38,621 bases of DNA from Nocardia brasiliensis IFM 10847 (GCF_000710915.1 NZ_BAUA01000215.1:1-38621); one strand, 5' to 3'. Numbered from the stretch's first letter, positions 15,577 through 23,686 are shown. The notes: a model not told the origin generated them from the sequence alone. A program made the numbers and translations.

Positions 15577-16593
15577 ATGTGCACCTGTATGTTTTTCCTG
15601 GACAGCGCCGAGAAGCGCTTCGTCGCCATCGAATCCCGGGACCATTCGATTTATCGGCCGCATGGTTTCGAAGCGGCCCGCAAGCTGGGGCTCACCCAAC
15701 CGTTTTCGTACGGCACGCACTGGCAGGACAATCCGGATCTCCGCAAAAAGGTGTGGACCGTGCAGGCGGCGGACAATCCCGAATTGGCCGACGTGGTGGG
15801 CGGACTGGATATCGACGGCGGCTCGTGGCTGGCGTTTCATCGGCGCACCGGCGTCTATTGCCGCATCTTCACGCCGGAATGGGACGACCGCACCCGGTCG
15901 GACGCCGACGGGAATTCCGCCGCCGAATTGATCGCGCCGGGCGGGCTGAGTCTGGATTGCGCGACCGCCGCATCCGCGGAGCACGCGGTGGAACTCCTGC
16001 GCACGCGGCTGGTGCCCGCTTTGGGCGATTCCGGTACTTTGTTCGCCTTTCACCTGGTGGTCGCCGATCCGCAGAACGCTTTCGTGGTCGCGTTCGATGG
16101 TCTCGGTACCGTGACGGCAACTCCCATGACCGGCGGTCGCCCGCATGTGCTGACCACTGCGGGACCGGCGGGCGAAGAAGAATTCGGCAGCCGCCTCCAA
16201 CAGCGCGCGGAAGCCGCCGAAGCACCCGGCGAGAAATTGACCTCGTGGGCGCCGTGGTTGTCCGTTTTCACCGGTAACGAACCCGGTGCGCCGGATTACT
16301 CGGCGGCGGGCTGGACCGCCGACCGGTATTCGGCCATCCGGCCGCCCTATCGCGAGAGCGCCGACGCGGACCGGTACAAGAATGTCACACTTTTCCCGGT
16401 GACCGATCCGCGCCAGATAGCGTGGACGAAGAGTGTCTCGATATACTCTGCCGGACAGACGGGGGCGGAGTTGTTCGCATACAACGAGCGGCAATTGTTC
16501 GAGTACCAGCCGGTGCCGGCCGATGTGCGGCGTATGGGCTTCCCCACGACCCCGGATGACTTCTTCGTCGTGATAGCGAACACTAATTCTTGA
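15577..16593 (+). CDS. NRDE/TANGO2-like N-terminal-cysteine hydrolase family protein
   Basis: The 338-residue product starts Met-Cys-Thr-Cys, exposing Cys2 as an Ntn-type nucleophile after Met removal. The family block that gave NRDE its name (Asn-Arg-Asp-Glu then Arg-Pro) appears as E-S-R-D-H-S-I-Y-R-P (19-28), and the second block (G-R-D-x-x-x-G-G-T-W-L-G) as G-L-D-I-D-G-G-S-W-L-A-F (76-87). Human TANGO2 belongs here and has been linked to heme and CoA/acyl-CoA handling; the enzymatic activity of the family is unsettled. The ATG lies 12 bases after panC. The substitutions in the NRDE block suggest a divergent subfamily. A choloylglycine-hydrolase-like or acylase activity is the main alternative. 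Confidence 0.72.
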   Translation: MCTCMFFLDSAEKRFVAIESRDHSIYRPHGFEAARKLGLTQPFSYGTHWQDNPDLRKKVWTVQAADNPELADVVGGLDIDGGSWLAFHRRTGVYCRIFTPEWDDRTRSDADGNSAAELIAPGGLSLDCATAASAEHAVELLRTRLVPALGDSGTLFAFHLVVADPQNAFVVAFDGLGTVTATPMTGGRPHVLTTAGPAGEEEFGSRLQQRAEAAEAPGEKLTSWAPWLSVFTGNEPGAPDYSAAGWTADRYSAIRPPYRESADADRYKNVTLFPVTDPRQIAWTKSVSIYSAGQTGAELFAYNERQLFEYQPVPADVRRMGFPTTPDDFFVVIANTNS

Positions 16594-16605
16594 GCTGAGG
16601 TGGGT

Positions 16606-17481
16606 ATGACGATAAGCATTCCCGGCGTGCGGGTCGGGCACTGGTCCGATCCGCACGGGGAAACCGGATGTACGGTGCTGATCCTGCCGGAGGGCGCCGT
16701 CGCGTCCTGTGAGGTGCGCGGCGGCGCGCCCGCCAGCCGCGAGTTGGACGTGCTGGCGCCGGACAAGACCGTGCCCTTCATCGACGCGGTCGTCCTCACC
16801 GGCGGTTCGGCGTTCGGTCTCGCCGCCGCGGACGGCGTCATGCGCTATCTCGAGGAGCACGACCGCGGTGTGTCGACTCCCGGCGGCAAGGTGCCGATCG
16901 TGCCCGCGCTGGCCCTGTTCGATTTGAGCGCAGGCGATCCCAAGGCTCGCCCGACCGCCGAACGCGGCTACGCCGCGGCCCACGCGACCACCGGTGAGCA
17001 GGTGCTCACCGGTCGTGTCGGGGCGGGCACCGGCGCGTACACCGGACACTGGCGCGGTCCGGGCGCGCGCCGGGCCGGCGGCCTCGCCTACACCGAACGA
17101 CGCTGGAACGACCTCGTGGTCGGCGCGCTGTGCGTGGTCAACGCGTTCGGCGATATCGACGACGGCGCCGCGGAGATCTCGCTGGACCCGGTCACCCAAT
17201 TGGACCTGATGATCTCCGCGGCGGCCGCGGCGCGGATGCACACCACCATCGGCACCGTGATCACCAATGCCAAGTTGGACAAGGTCGGCTGCCACATCGT
17301 CGCGCAGGGCGCGCACGACGGCCTCTCGCGCGCCCTCACGCCGCCGCACGGCCGCTTCGACGGCGACGGATTCATCGCCGCCGCAACGGGTTCCGTCGAT
17401 GCGGACGTCGACCTGGTGCGTCTCATGGCGTTGGCGACGGTCACCGACGCCATTCGCTCGGTCGCGACGGCGCCGCAGTAG
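16606..17481 (+). CDS. P1 family (DmpA/BapA/NylC-type) self-processing peptidase
   Basis: The 291-residue protein has family hallmarks: I-P-G-V-R-V-G-H-W, V-V-L-T-G-G-S-A-F-G-L (62-72), P-I-V-P-A-L-A-L-F-D, G-R-V-G-A-G-T-G-A-Y-T-G and V-V-G-A-L-C-V-V-N-A-F-G-D (171-183). Members cut themselves to expose an N-terminal Ser or Thr nucleophile. The H-T-T-I-G-T-V block (212-218) matches the place of the Asn-Thr cleavage in NylC-type enzymes, with His where Asn is usual. DmpA and BapA release N-terminal D- or beta-amino acids, including beta-alanine. The ATG at 16606 follows GAGGTG closely; a GTG at 16600 is an alternative. The stop is only 16 bases from the convergent regulator gene. Confidence 0.85.
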   Translation: MTISIPGVRVGHWSDPHGETGCTVLILPEGAVASCEVRGGAPASRELDVLAPDKTVPFIDAVVLTGGSAFGLAAADGVMRYLEEHDRGVSTPGGKVPIVPALALFDLSAGDPKARPTAERGYAAAHATTGEQVLTGRVGAGTGAYTGHWRGPGARRAGGLAYTERRWNDLVVGALCVVNAFGDIDDGAAEISLDPVTQLDLMISAAAAARMHTTIGTVITNAKLDKVGCHIVAQGAHDGLSRALTPPHGRFDGDGFIAAATGSVDADVDLVRLMALATVTDAIRSVATAPQ

Positions 17482-17497
17482 GGCACGCACCCACCGG

Positions 17498-18220
17498 CTA
17501 CCAGTCGCCACTGTCGTACTCCGCGCGGACCGCGGCCACCGCGGCCTCGATCCGGCTGGTCACCTCGAGCTTCGCGAGAATACGACTGACGTACTCCTTC
17601 ACCGTGTCCGGGCTGATGAACAACCGAGAGCCGACCTCTCGGTTGGACAGCCCGTCCACGACCAGCCGCAGGATCTCCCGCTCCCGCTTGGTCAGCGTGG
17701 AAAGGCGTTGGCGCGCCTTGAAATCCATCGCCATCCCGCTGTGCATCCGACTCGGCAGCGGCGCCATCGCCAGCACCGCACCCGAGATCAGTACCTCCAG
17801 TACCTCCAGCACCGCCAGCACGCCGCGGTCCTTGGCCACCACGGCGTCGACCTGTTCGATATCCGCCTTGGCGGCACCGTGTTCCACCAGCAGCGTGATC
17901 ATCGGCGGATGGTCCGAATCCCGCAGCCGCGCCACGGTCGCGGCCAATCCGCCGAGCCGCGCCACCGAGGCATCCAGCACGATCACGTCGGGACGCAACC
18001 GCGCGGATCGATCTACCACCTCACGCCAGGAACATGTGCCCGCCAAGGCGAAGCCATCGTGCACCGCCACCGCGTGCTCGAAATCCGTTCGGGCGAACGG
18101 GAAATCGGACGCGACGAGCAGGCTTCGCCGCGGCACGACAGTGGAGCTGCACCATTCGACCGGGCGACGACGACCGGTGCGCACCTGGCTCTCCTGATCC
18201 GATCCGAACCCGACGGTCAT
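17498..18220 (-). CDS. LuxR/NarL-type regulator with degenerate receiver domain
   Basis: The 240-residue protein has a C-terminal LuxR-type helix-turn-helix (about 175-232: L-T-K-R-E-R-E-I-L-R-L, then L-S-N-R-E-V and S-P-D-T-V-K-E-Y-V-S-R-I-L-A-K-L). The N-terminal part resembles a receiver: D83 in V-I-V-L-D-A-S matches the phospho-acceptor, but the usual acidic pair near the start is reduced to one Asp in L-L-V-A-S-D-F. An atypical response regulator is therefore likely, and no sensor kinase gene is nearby. The ATG overlaps the antiporter stop by four bases, so the two are co-translated. The target genes are unknown; the flanking clusters are candidates. Confidence 0.87.
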   Translation of the reverse strand: MTVGFGSDQESQVRTGRRRPVEWCSSTVVPRRSLLVASDFPFARTDFEHAVAVHDGFALAGTCSWREVVDRSARLRPDVIVLDASVARLGGLAATVARLRDSDHPPMITLLVEHGAAKADIEQVDAVVAKDRGVLAVLEVLEVLISGAVLAMAPLPSRMHSGMAMDFKARQRLSTLTKREREILRLVVDGLSNREVGSRLFISPDTVKEYVSRILAKLEVTSRIEAAVAAVRAEYDSGDW

Positions 18221-19632
18221 GGCGGACCGTCGACCGCGTCGACCCGCTGGTGCCGCAACGCCTGCTCGGGTATTCGGGCCGGTTCGGGTATTCGAGTCTG
18301 GTGTGACTCGCGGCTCTCTTCACCGCTCGGCCCGAACACGACGCCGTGCTTCCATCCGCTGCGTTCGAACATCCGCATCACGGGCGTGGCCACGAAGGTC
18401 GTAACAATCGTCATCAGGGCGAGGACCGTGTAGAGCTGTTCTGTGATCAGGCCCGCTGTGAGGCCGATATTCAGCAGAATCAGCTCCATCAACCCGCGGG
18501 CATTGGCAAGCGCCCCCATCGCGCCTGCCTCCCGCCAGCTCATGCCCTGCCATCGGGCGACCAACCCGATCGCACCGAACTTGCCTGCGAACGACACGAG
18601 CATCACCACGGCCGACACCGCCAGTACCGTCGGATCGAAGATCAGGCTGAGCTTGGTGTTGAGACCGGAGTAGATGAAGAAGGCAGGAAGCAGCAAATAC
18701 GCGACCAGGGGCTCGAAGCGATCACGGATGGTGTCGAGCAACTCGCCACGTGGCATCACAGCGCCTGCCACGAACGCGCCGAAAACCGAGTAGATTCCGA
18801 CATAGTCGGTAAACCAGCTACCCAGCAGCACAACGAACAAGACGACGGTGAGCGGGAAGATGGGAAGACCGCCGCTGCGTTCACTGTCGCCTGCACGCGG
18901 TTTCCAGGTATTCAGCCGGGCCAGGAAGCGGCGCGCGACAACGGACATGAAGATCAGGTACGCCAGGCCGCCGCCGATGGCGAGGAAGGCGCCCGACATG
19001 CTCTCCTTGGTCGTCGCGACCACTGTGGCCAGCAGCACCCATGCGCAGGCGTCGTCGACCGCCGCGCACGACAGCGACATGGTGCCCAACCGGGTGTTCA
19101 GCAGACCCGAGGAATGAATGATCCAGGCCAGCATCGGGAAGGCCGTGATCGCGACCGCCGAGGCGATGAACAACCCGCCTTGCCAGGTACCGACCTTGCT
19201 CGTGAAGTAGTCACCCTGGCTCACCATCCAGGCGCCGACCGCTCCGCCGAGCAGCAGCGGAGCAGTGATGCCGGCGGCCGAGGTCGCTCCCGCCTTGCCC
19301 AGGTGCGAACGCAGAATGTCCAGCTTGAACGACGCGCCGACCAAGAACATGTACAACACCAGGCCGAGCTGCCCCACCACGTAGATGGCGGTCAGGTTCG
19401 GGTGCGTGATCGAGGACCCGCCCACGTCCAGCGTCGTGGGGAACAGCCACTCCTGCCCCGTCGGCCAGATCAAACCGAAAACCGATGGCCCCAAAACGAA
19501 GCCGGCGGCCATGATCGCCACCACTTGAACCTGACCGAGCCGCTGGAACAACGGCCAGAGCAGGCGACAGGTCACCAGAATGATCGCGACCTGCAGAAAG
19601 AAATGCGCTGTGACTTCGAGCAATGAGGGCAT
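18217..19632 (-). CDS. CPA2-type cation:proton antiporter
   Basis: The 471-residue integral membrane protein has about 12 hydrophobic segments and ends in a short hydrophilic tail. The ion-binding signature of CPA2/KefB-NapA-like exchangers is A-A-V-D-D-A-C-A-W with D193-D194, and A-G-F-V-L-G-P-S-V-F-G-L near the N-terminus is characteristic. It should exchange Na+ or K+ for protons. No RCK/TrkA nucleotide-binding domain is attached. The ATG at 19632 follows GAGG by eight bases. The start is only 23 bases past the terminator hairpin of the PKS operon, so expression may depend on read-through or on a promoter inside the thioesterase gene. Antiporters of this kind occur in some antibiotic clusters, but a link is unproven. 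Confidence 0.88.
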   Translation of the reverse strand: MPSLLEVTAHFFLQVAIILVTCRLLWPLFQRLGQVQVVAIMAAGFVLGPSVFGLIWPTGQEWLFPTTLDVGGSSITHPNLTAIYVVGQLGLVLYMFLVGASFKLDILRSHLGKAGATSAAGITAPLLLGGAVGAWMVSQGDYFTSKVGTWQGGLFIASAVAITAFPMLAWIIHSSGLLNTRLGTMSLSCAAVDDACAWVLLATVVATTKESMSGAFLAIGGGLAYLIFMSVVARRFLARLNTWKPRAGDSERSGGLPIFPLTVVLFVVLLGSWFTDYVGIYSVFGAFVAGAVMPRGELLDTIRDRFEPLVAYLLLPAFFIYSGLNTKLSLIFDPTVLAVSAVVMLVSFAGKFGAIGLVARWQGMSWREAGAMGALANARGLMELILLNIGLTAGLITEQLYTVLALMTIVTTFVATPVMRMFERSGWKHGVVFGPSGEESRESHQTRIPEPARIPEQALRHQRVDAVDGPP

Positions 19633-19650
19633 CGCAAACCTCGCTGAGAA

Positions 19651-19683
19651 AAGATGTCCACCTTCGCCGTGGCGAAGGTGGAC
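19651..19683 (-). terminator. Intrinsic terminator of the PKS operon
   Basis: GTCCACCTTCGCC (19656-19668) and its exact complement (19671-19683) form a 13-bp inverted repeat. On the minus strand the hairpin is followed by ATCTTTTC, a short U-tract. It begins seven bases after the thioesterase stop. Confidence 0.8.
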
Positions 19684-19689
19684 CGTCGA

Positions 19690-20166
19690 CTACGGAGTCG
19701 GCATCGACAGAACTTGAACAGTGGACACCGCTGTCGCCACCAGCTTCCCGTCCTCGCTATGTGCTTCCGCCGCAAGGTAGATCGCGGTGCGGCCGGCCTT
19801 GCGCACGACGGCGGTCAAACGCAGCCGCTGCCCGGGAAACGTCTGGCGCATGAAGTGCGTCGTCAGTTCCAGGGTCGTCGTCGGGCCGCGCGCGGTCAGG
19901 TAACTGAGCGGACCGATGAGGTTGTCGAACATGGCGGAAAGGAACCCGCCCTGCACGATGCCGACGGCGTTGGCGTAGCTCGGCGGCGCCGCCACCGTCG
20001 CGGTCAACGAGGTGCCCGGCACGTACTCCTCGAACTGCATGTCCATTTCCTTCGCCGAGGGCGGGGGAAGCTGGAGGGTCACGCCGGGCGGGGTGAAGCT
20101 GCGAAAGAGCTCGACCGTGTATTCGAGCACCTTCTCATGGCCGTGAATCGTTGCGTCATCACTCAT
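19690..20166 (-). CDS. PaaI-family hotdog thioesterase
   Basis: The 158-residue protein has the hotdog core of PaaI-type acyl-CoA thioesterases: helix segment N-A-V-G-I-V-Q-G-G-F-L-S-A-M-F-D-N-L-I-G (66-85) with Asp81 at the usual catalytic position. Strands T-T-L-E-L-T-T-H-F-M-R and A-I-Y-L-A-A-E-A-H-S-E-D-G-K-L-V-A-T-A follow. It hydrolyses acyl-CoA or acyl-carrier thioesters in the cytoplasm. As the last gene of the PKS operon (ATGA overlap with the hydrolase gene, terminator right after), it may edit stalled chains or release the product. Confidence 0.88.
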   Translation of the reverse strand: MSDDATIHGHEKVLEYTVELFRSFTPPGVTLQLPPPSAKEMDMQFEEYVPGTSLTATVAAPPSYANAVGIVQGGFLSAMFDNLIGPLSYLTARGPTTTLELTTHFMRQTFPGQRLRLTAVVRKAGRTAIYLAAEAHSEDGKLVATAVSTVQVLSMPTP

Positions 20167-20963
20167 TTGGTGCCTCCTCGTCCGTTGCCGCGGCTCTGTT
20201 CCGCGGCTGTCAGGAATGTTTCCAGCATCGTGTTGAATCCGGGGGCATGTTGGACGGCATGACCCGCACCGGGCAGGTGGACCCGTTGCGCGTCCAGGTG
20301 GTCGGCTACCGCATCGCAGACCCGTTCGAGGGCGGGGTTGTGCTCGCCGGAGCAGACCAGCACCGGCACGCCCGCCTCGGCGATCTTGTCGAGCCGGGGC
20401 TCGGCTTCCCGCGGTGAACGCAGCTTGCGTCCGAATTCCAGCGCGTGCCTGACCTCTTCGCCCACATCGGCGAGCATCGCGGGATCCACACCGGCCACCG
20501 CGAAGAACTTTCGCTCGGCCTCCGCGTCGTCCGGGTTCTGCGCGTATTGATCGGACAGGTCGGCCAGTTCACGGACGTGCTGGTCCTCGGCCGCCGCGTT
20601 CCAGAGCGGCGCCTCGATCACGGTCAGCGACCGCACCAGGTGCGGTAACCGCTCGGCCACCAGCAGCGCGCCGATACCGCCGTACGAGAAGCCGATGAGG
20701 TGCACTCCCCCAGGCACTTCCGTGATGAGCGCGACCAAATCGTCCGCGTCGGCACGAAAGTCCTGCCACTGCGCGGCCGGGCTCGGCGGAAATCCGCGCC
20801 GGCTCGGCACGATCAGCGACCAGCGCTGCGCGAGCTCCTGCTGGGCGGCCCAGGTCATCGCCGCGGGCATCCCGCCGTGCACCAGCACGACCGGCGGGCC
20901 GGTACCAGAGCGCTCGATGGCCAGCGGCGCGGCGGCCCGGTCGTAGGTTTCTTCGAGTGTCAT
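20163..20963 (-). CDS. Alpha/beta hydrolase
   Basis: The 266-residue enzyme has the full alpha/beta-hydrolase pattern: oxyanion loop V-V-L-V-H-G-G (25-31), nucleophile Ser93 in G-F-S-Y-G-G, His235 in G-A-G-H-A-V-Q, and an acid probably at Glu207 in C-S-G-E-H-N-P. No signal peptide is seen. It could hydrolyse an ester, thioester or lactone made by the PKS, or act in chain release. It is overlapped by four bases on both sides (ATGA with the ligase upstream and the thioesterase downstream), so it is firmly part of the PKS operon. Confidence 0.88.
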   Translation of the reverse strand: MTLEETYDRAAAPLAIERSGTGPPVVLVHGGMPAAMTWAAQQELAQRWSLIVPSRRGFPPSPAAQWQDFRADADDLVALITEVPGGVHLIGFSYGGIGALLVAERLPHLVRSLTVIEAPLWNAAAEDQHVRELADLSDQYAQNPDDAEAERKFFAVAGVDPAMLADVGEEVRHALEFGRKLRSPREAEPRLDKIAEAGVPVLVCSGEHNPALERVCDAVADHLDAQRVHLPGAGHAVQHAPGFNTMLETFLTAAEQSRGNGRGGTK

Positions 20964-22750
20964 TGGCCCTCAGTTCTTTCCAAGGTCGCCGACGCCCGCT
21001 CGTCGCGCATGATCGCCGCGTAGCGCTGCGGTGTCAGCTCCTGGTAGGCGGCGTCCCCCGCATCGCGGATATAGATGGGCTCCCCGTCCCGTGGCGTGAA
21101 ACCTTCCCGTTGCAGTGCGAGTTTGGCCAGCTTCAGCGTTGCCGTGGTTTCCAGCGACGGACACACGCGAATGAAAACCGGTCGTGCGTACGGAGGTAGC
21201 ACCGCGTCGAGATACGACGCGAGTTCGACGCCGTCGAAGCGGGAGCCGCGAGCCAGCACGATGGCCGCCATGCCGGCCCGGCCTTCGCGTCCGGGCACCT
21301 GCACGCCGTAGACGTTGGCCGCGGCGATACCGGGCCAGCGCACGAGTTGCTCCTGCACCTCGGTGGTCGACACGTTCTCGCCCTTGTAGCGGAAGGTGTC
21401 GCCGAGCCGGTCGACGAAGAACAAATTCTTCTCGGCATCGATCCGGAACATGTCGCCGGTGTTGAACAGCGCGTCGCCGTCGCGAAACGCATTGGTGACA
21501 ACCTTTGCGCGCGTGGCGTGTTCGTCTCGATAGCCGCCGAACGGGGTGCGCTTGCGGATCGGCCCGAGCAGCACCCCGACCTCACCGGGGCGGCAGTCGA
21601 CCAGGCGGGCGCCGTCGCGGACGAAATCGTCGCGGTCGAAGTCCCATTTCGCCAGCCTGCCGCCGAGGCGCAGCTTGCCGACCGAGCCGACCGCTCCGGA
21701 CAGATTCAGCGTCGCGATGTTGCCCTCGGTCGAGGCGTACAGTTCGACGATCCGGGGTATTTCGAACCGTGCCTGCAGCGTCGCCCAGACGTCGGCTTGC
21801 AGCCCCTGCCCGACGATCACCCGGATACGGTGTCCGACATCGTATTCCGTCGGGGCGGTGTTGATCAGGTAGCGGCACATCTCACCGATGTAGTTGAACC
21901 CGGTCGCCTCGAAACGGTGCATGTCGTGCCAGAACGCACTCGCGGAGAACTTGCGCCCCAGCGCGAGTGTGCAACCGTGCGCGATCACGCTGGACAGCGC
22001 GATCACCAACGCGTTGGTGTGGAACAGCGGAAGACAGTTGTAGATCACGTCTCCCGGCTCCAGACGCCACGCCAACGCGCCGGTGACCCGGCCGACCGAG
22101 GTCAACCGCTGATAGCTCATCACCGCGGCCTTCGGCAGACCGGTCGTACCGCTGGTGAAGATGTAGGCGCCGGTGTCGGCGAGCGAATGCAGCGCCGTCT
22201 CGGGCGGATCGGTGCTGATCTCGCTCGGCACGAACCGCACCATCCCCGCGACATCGCCTGCGGCGGACGCTTTTTCGTCCTTGTCCACCCGGCAGCGATC
22301 GACCAGCTCGGCCGGCACCCGGTCGCGCACGGCCAGGAACGCGGGCAGACATTCCGAACCGACGGTCAGCTGTTTCGCACCGCACGCGGAAAGGGCGTGC
22401 ACCAAACCGTCGCCGCGGGTCTGGGTGTTGATGAAGGCCACGACGACCCCGAGCTTGCCCGCCGCCAGATAGTGCCAGATGAACTCCGGCCGATTCTCCA
22501 TCAGCAGAGCGAGCACGTCACCCTTGCTCAGGCCTTCCTCGCGATACGCGTGGGCGATCCGATTGACCCGGCGATTGGCCTCCGCGTAGTCGAACCGCTC
22601 GTCGGCGTACAGCAGAAAAGGTTGCGCCGCATGCTCGGCGCGCCCGCTGCGCCGCTCGAACTCGAGCGCCAACGTACGATTCGAGCCCGCACCTTCGAGC
22701 ATGCCCCGCGCGAGGACCCCGTACGACCGGATGCGTTGGGTCAACGACAC
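20960..22750 (-). CDS. FATP-type long-chain acyl-CoA synthetase (FadD6-like)
   Basis: The 596-residue adenylate-forming enzyme activates fatty acids with ATP and CoA. It has the P-loop Y-I-F-T-S-G-T-T-G-L-P-K (196-207), Y-A-S-T-E-G-N (338-344), N-T-G-D-M-F and the C-terminal D-R-L-G-D-T-F-R-Y-K-G-E-N-V-S-T. The last motif and overall order match the very-long-chain/FATP branch that includes mycobacterial FadD6. The GTG start at 22750 is two bases after the SDR stop and nine bases after GGAGG. In this operon it may activate a starter or the finished branched acid. Its stop overlaps the hydrolase start by four bases. Confidence 0.9.
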   Translation of the reverse strand: MSLTQRIRSYGVLARGMLEGAGSNRTLALEFERRSGRAEHAAQPFLLYADERFDYAEANRRVNRIAHAYREEGLSKGDVLALLMENRPEFIWHYLAAGKLGVVVAFINTQTRGDGLVHALSACGAKQLTVGSECLPAFLAVRDRVPAELVDRCRVDKDEKASAAGDVAGMVRFVPSEISTDPPETALHSLADTGAYIFTSGTTGLPKAAVMSYQRLTSVGRVTGALAWRLEPGDVIYNCLPLFHTNALVIALSSVIAHGCTLALGRKFSASAFWHDMHRFEATGFNYIGEMCRYLINTAPTEYDVGHRIRVIVGQGLQADVWATLQARFEIPRIVELYASTEGNIATLNLSGAVGSVGKLRLGGRLAKWDFDRDDFVRDGARLVDCRPGEVGVLLGPIRKRTPFGGYRDEHATRAKVVTNAFRDGDALFNTGDMFRIDAEKNLFFVDRLGDTFRYKGENVSTTEVQEQLVRWPGIAAANVYGVQVPGREGRAGMAAIVLARGSRFDGVELASYLDAVLPPYARPVFIRVCPSLETTATLKLAKLALQREGFTPRDGEPIYIRDAGDAAYQELTPQRYAAIMRDERASATLERTEGQ

Positions 22751-22752
22751 GG

Positions 22753-23670
22753 CTACGCGCCTCCCGACAGTTTCGCCGCGGCGGCCGGATCGGCGGCGAG
22801 CACGGCGGCGAAATACTTCTGCCGCGCTTCGTCGGCGAGCCGGTCCCAGCGCTCCCACGTCATCGGCGTCGGCTCGTGTTCGGGCACCATCCGGTAGCGC
22901 GACAGATCGTCGATGCCCTTGAACCGCGCCAGGATCTCGTCGTCCACCAGCGCGTTGCCGGTGAATTTCGCCGGATCCTGTTCCAGCACAGCCATAATGG
23001 CGTCGACGACGATGTCCTCGGTGCGCCAGTCCGCCGGGCTGCCGAGGCCGAGGTTCTGTGTCGCCAGCGTGCCGATGAGGGTGCGCGTCCAGATCGCGTT
23101 GCACGCGATCCCCGTGCCCGCCAGCTCCTGGGCCAAGCCGAACGCGAGCAGCGTCGCGTTCAGCTTGGACGCCATGTAGGCGACTTTCCCGCCGACGTGC
23201 TCGAGCACGTCGGGGTCCAGTGGCGGACTCAGGTTGACGATGTGTCCCCAGTTGCCCTTGCGCATATGCGGAATGCAGTAGTTCGCCAGCAGGAACGGCG
23301 CGCGGGAGTTGATGCTCATCACGAGGTCGTACCGCTTCTGCGGCGTGGCCTCGACCGCTTGAATCCACATCGCGCCCGCGTTGTTCACGAGAAAGTCGAC
23401 TCGACCGAATTCGGCCACCGTCCGCTCGACGACGTTCTGTAGATCCTCGTCGTCGCGCACGTCGCAGCGCAGGCCGAGCGCACGCGCTCCGAGCGCCTCG
23501 ATCTCGCGCACGGTGTCGGGCACGCTACCGGGTAGTCTGCCACCGCTTTCCATCGTCTTCGCGGCGATGACGACCGCGGTGCCCCGGCGCGCCAGCGCCA
23601 GGGCCAGGGCCTTGCCGATACCGCGACTGCCGCCGGTGATGATCGCTACCCGGCCTTCGAATTCGGTCAA
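22753..23670 (-). CDS. HSDL2-like short-chain dehydrogenase/reductase
   Basis: The 305-residue NAD(P)-dependent oxidoreductase has T-G-G-S-R-G-I-G (12-19) for the cofactor, V-N-N-A-G (95-99), Ser148 in N-L-S-P-P-L-D-P and the active pair Y165-x-x-x-K169. The S-P-P-L motif and overall length are characteristic of HSDL2-type enzymes, often tied to fatty-acid metabolism. The start is TTG at 23670, nine bases after GAGGAG; no ATG or GTG is in frame nearby. It lies 16 bases after the flavoprotein gene and two bases before the ligase gene. A carbonyl of the polyketide or its CoA ester is the likely substrate, by context. Confidence 0.88.
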   Translation of the reverse strand: MTEFEGRVAIITGGSRGIGKALALALARRGTAVVIAAKTMESGGRLPGSVPDTVREIEALGARALGLRCDVRDDEDLQNVVERTVAEFGRVDFLVNNAGAMWIQAVEATPQKRYDLVMSINSRAPFLLANYCIPHMRKGNWGHIVNLSPPLDPDVLEHVGGKVAYMASKLNATLLAFGLAQELAGTGIACNAIWTRTLIGTLATQNLGLGSPADWRTEDIVVDAIMAVLEQDPAKFTGNALVDDEILARFKGIDDLSRYRMVPEHEPTPMTWERWDRLADEARQKYFAAVLAADPAAAAKLSGGA

Positions 23671-23686
23671 GTTCGCACTCTCCTCG

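Noticed and set aside
22751..23368. N-terminal extension of the acyl-CoA synthetase frame upstream of 22750
   Set aside because: The extension overlaps the SDR gene in another frame and is Arg/Gly-rich; the GTG at 22750 with GGAGG gives the expected FATP-type N-terminus.
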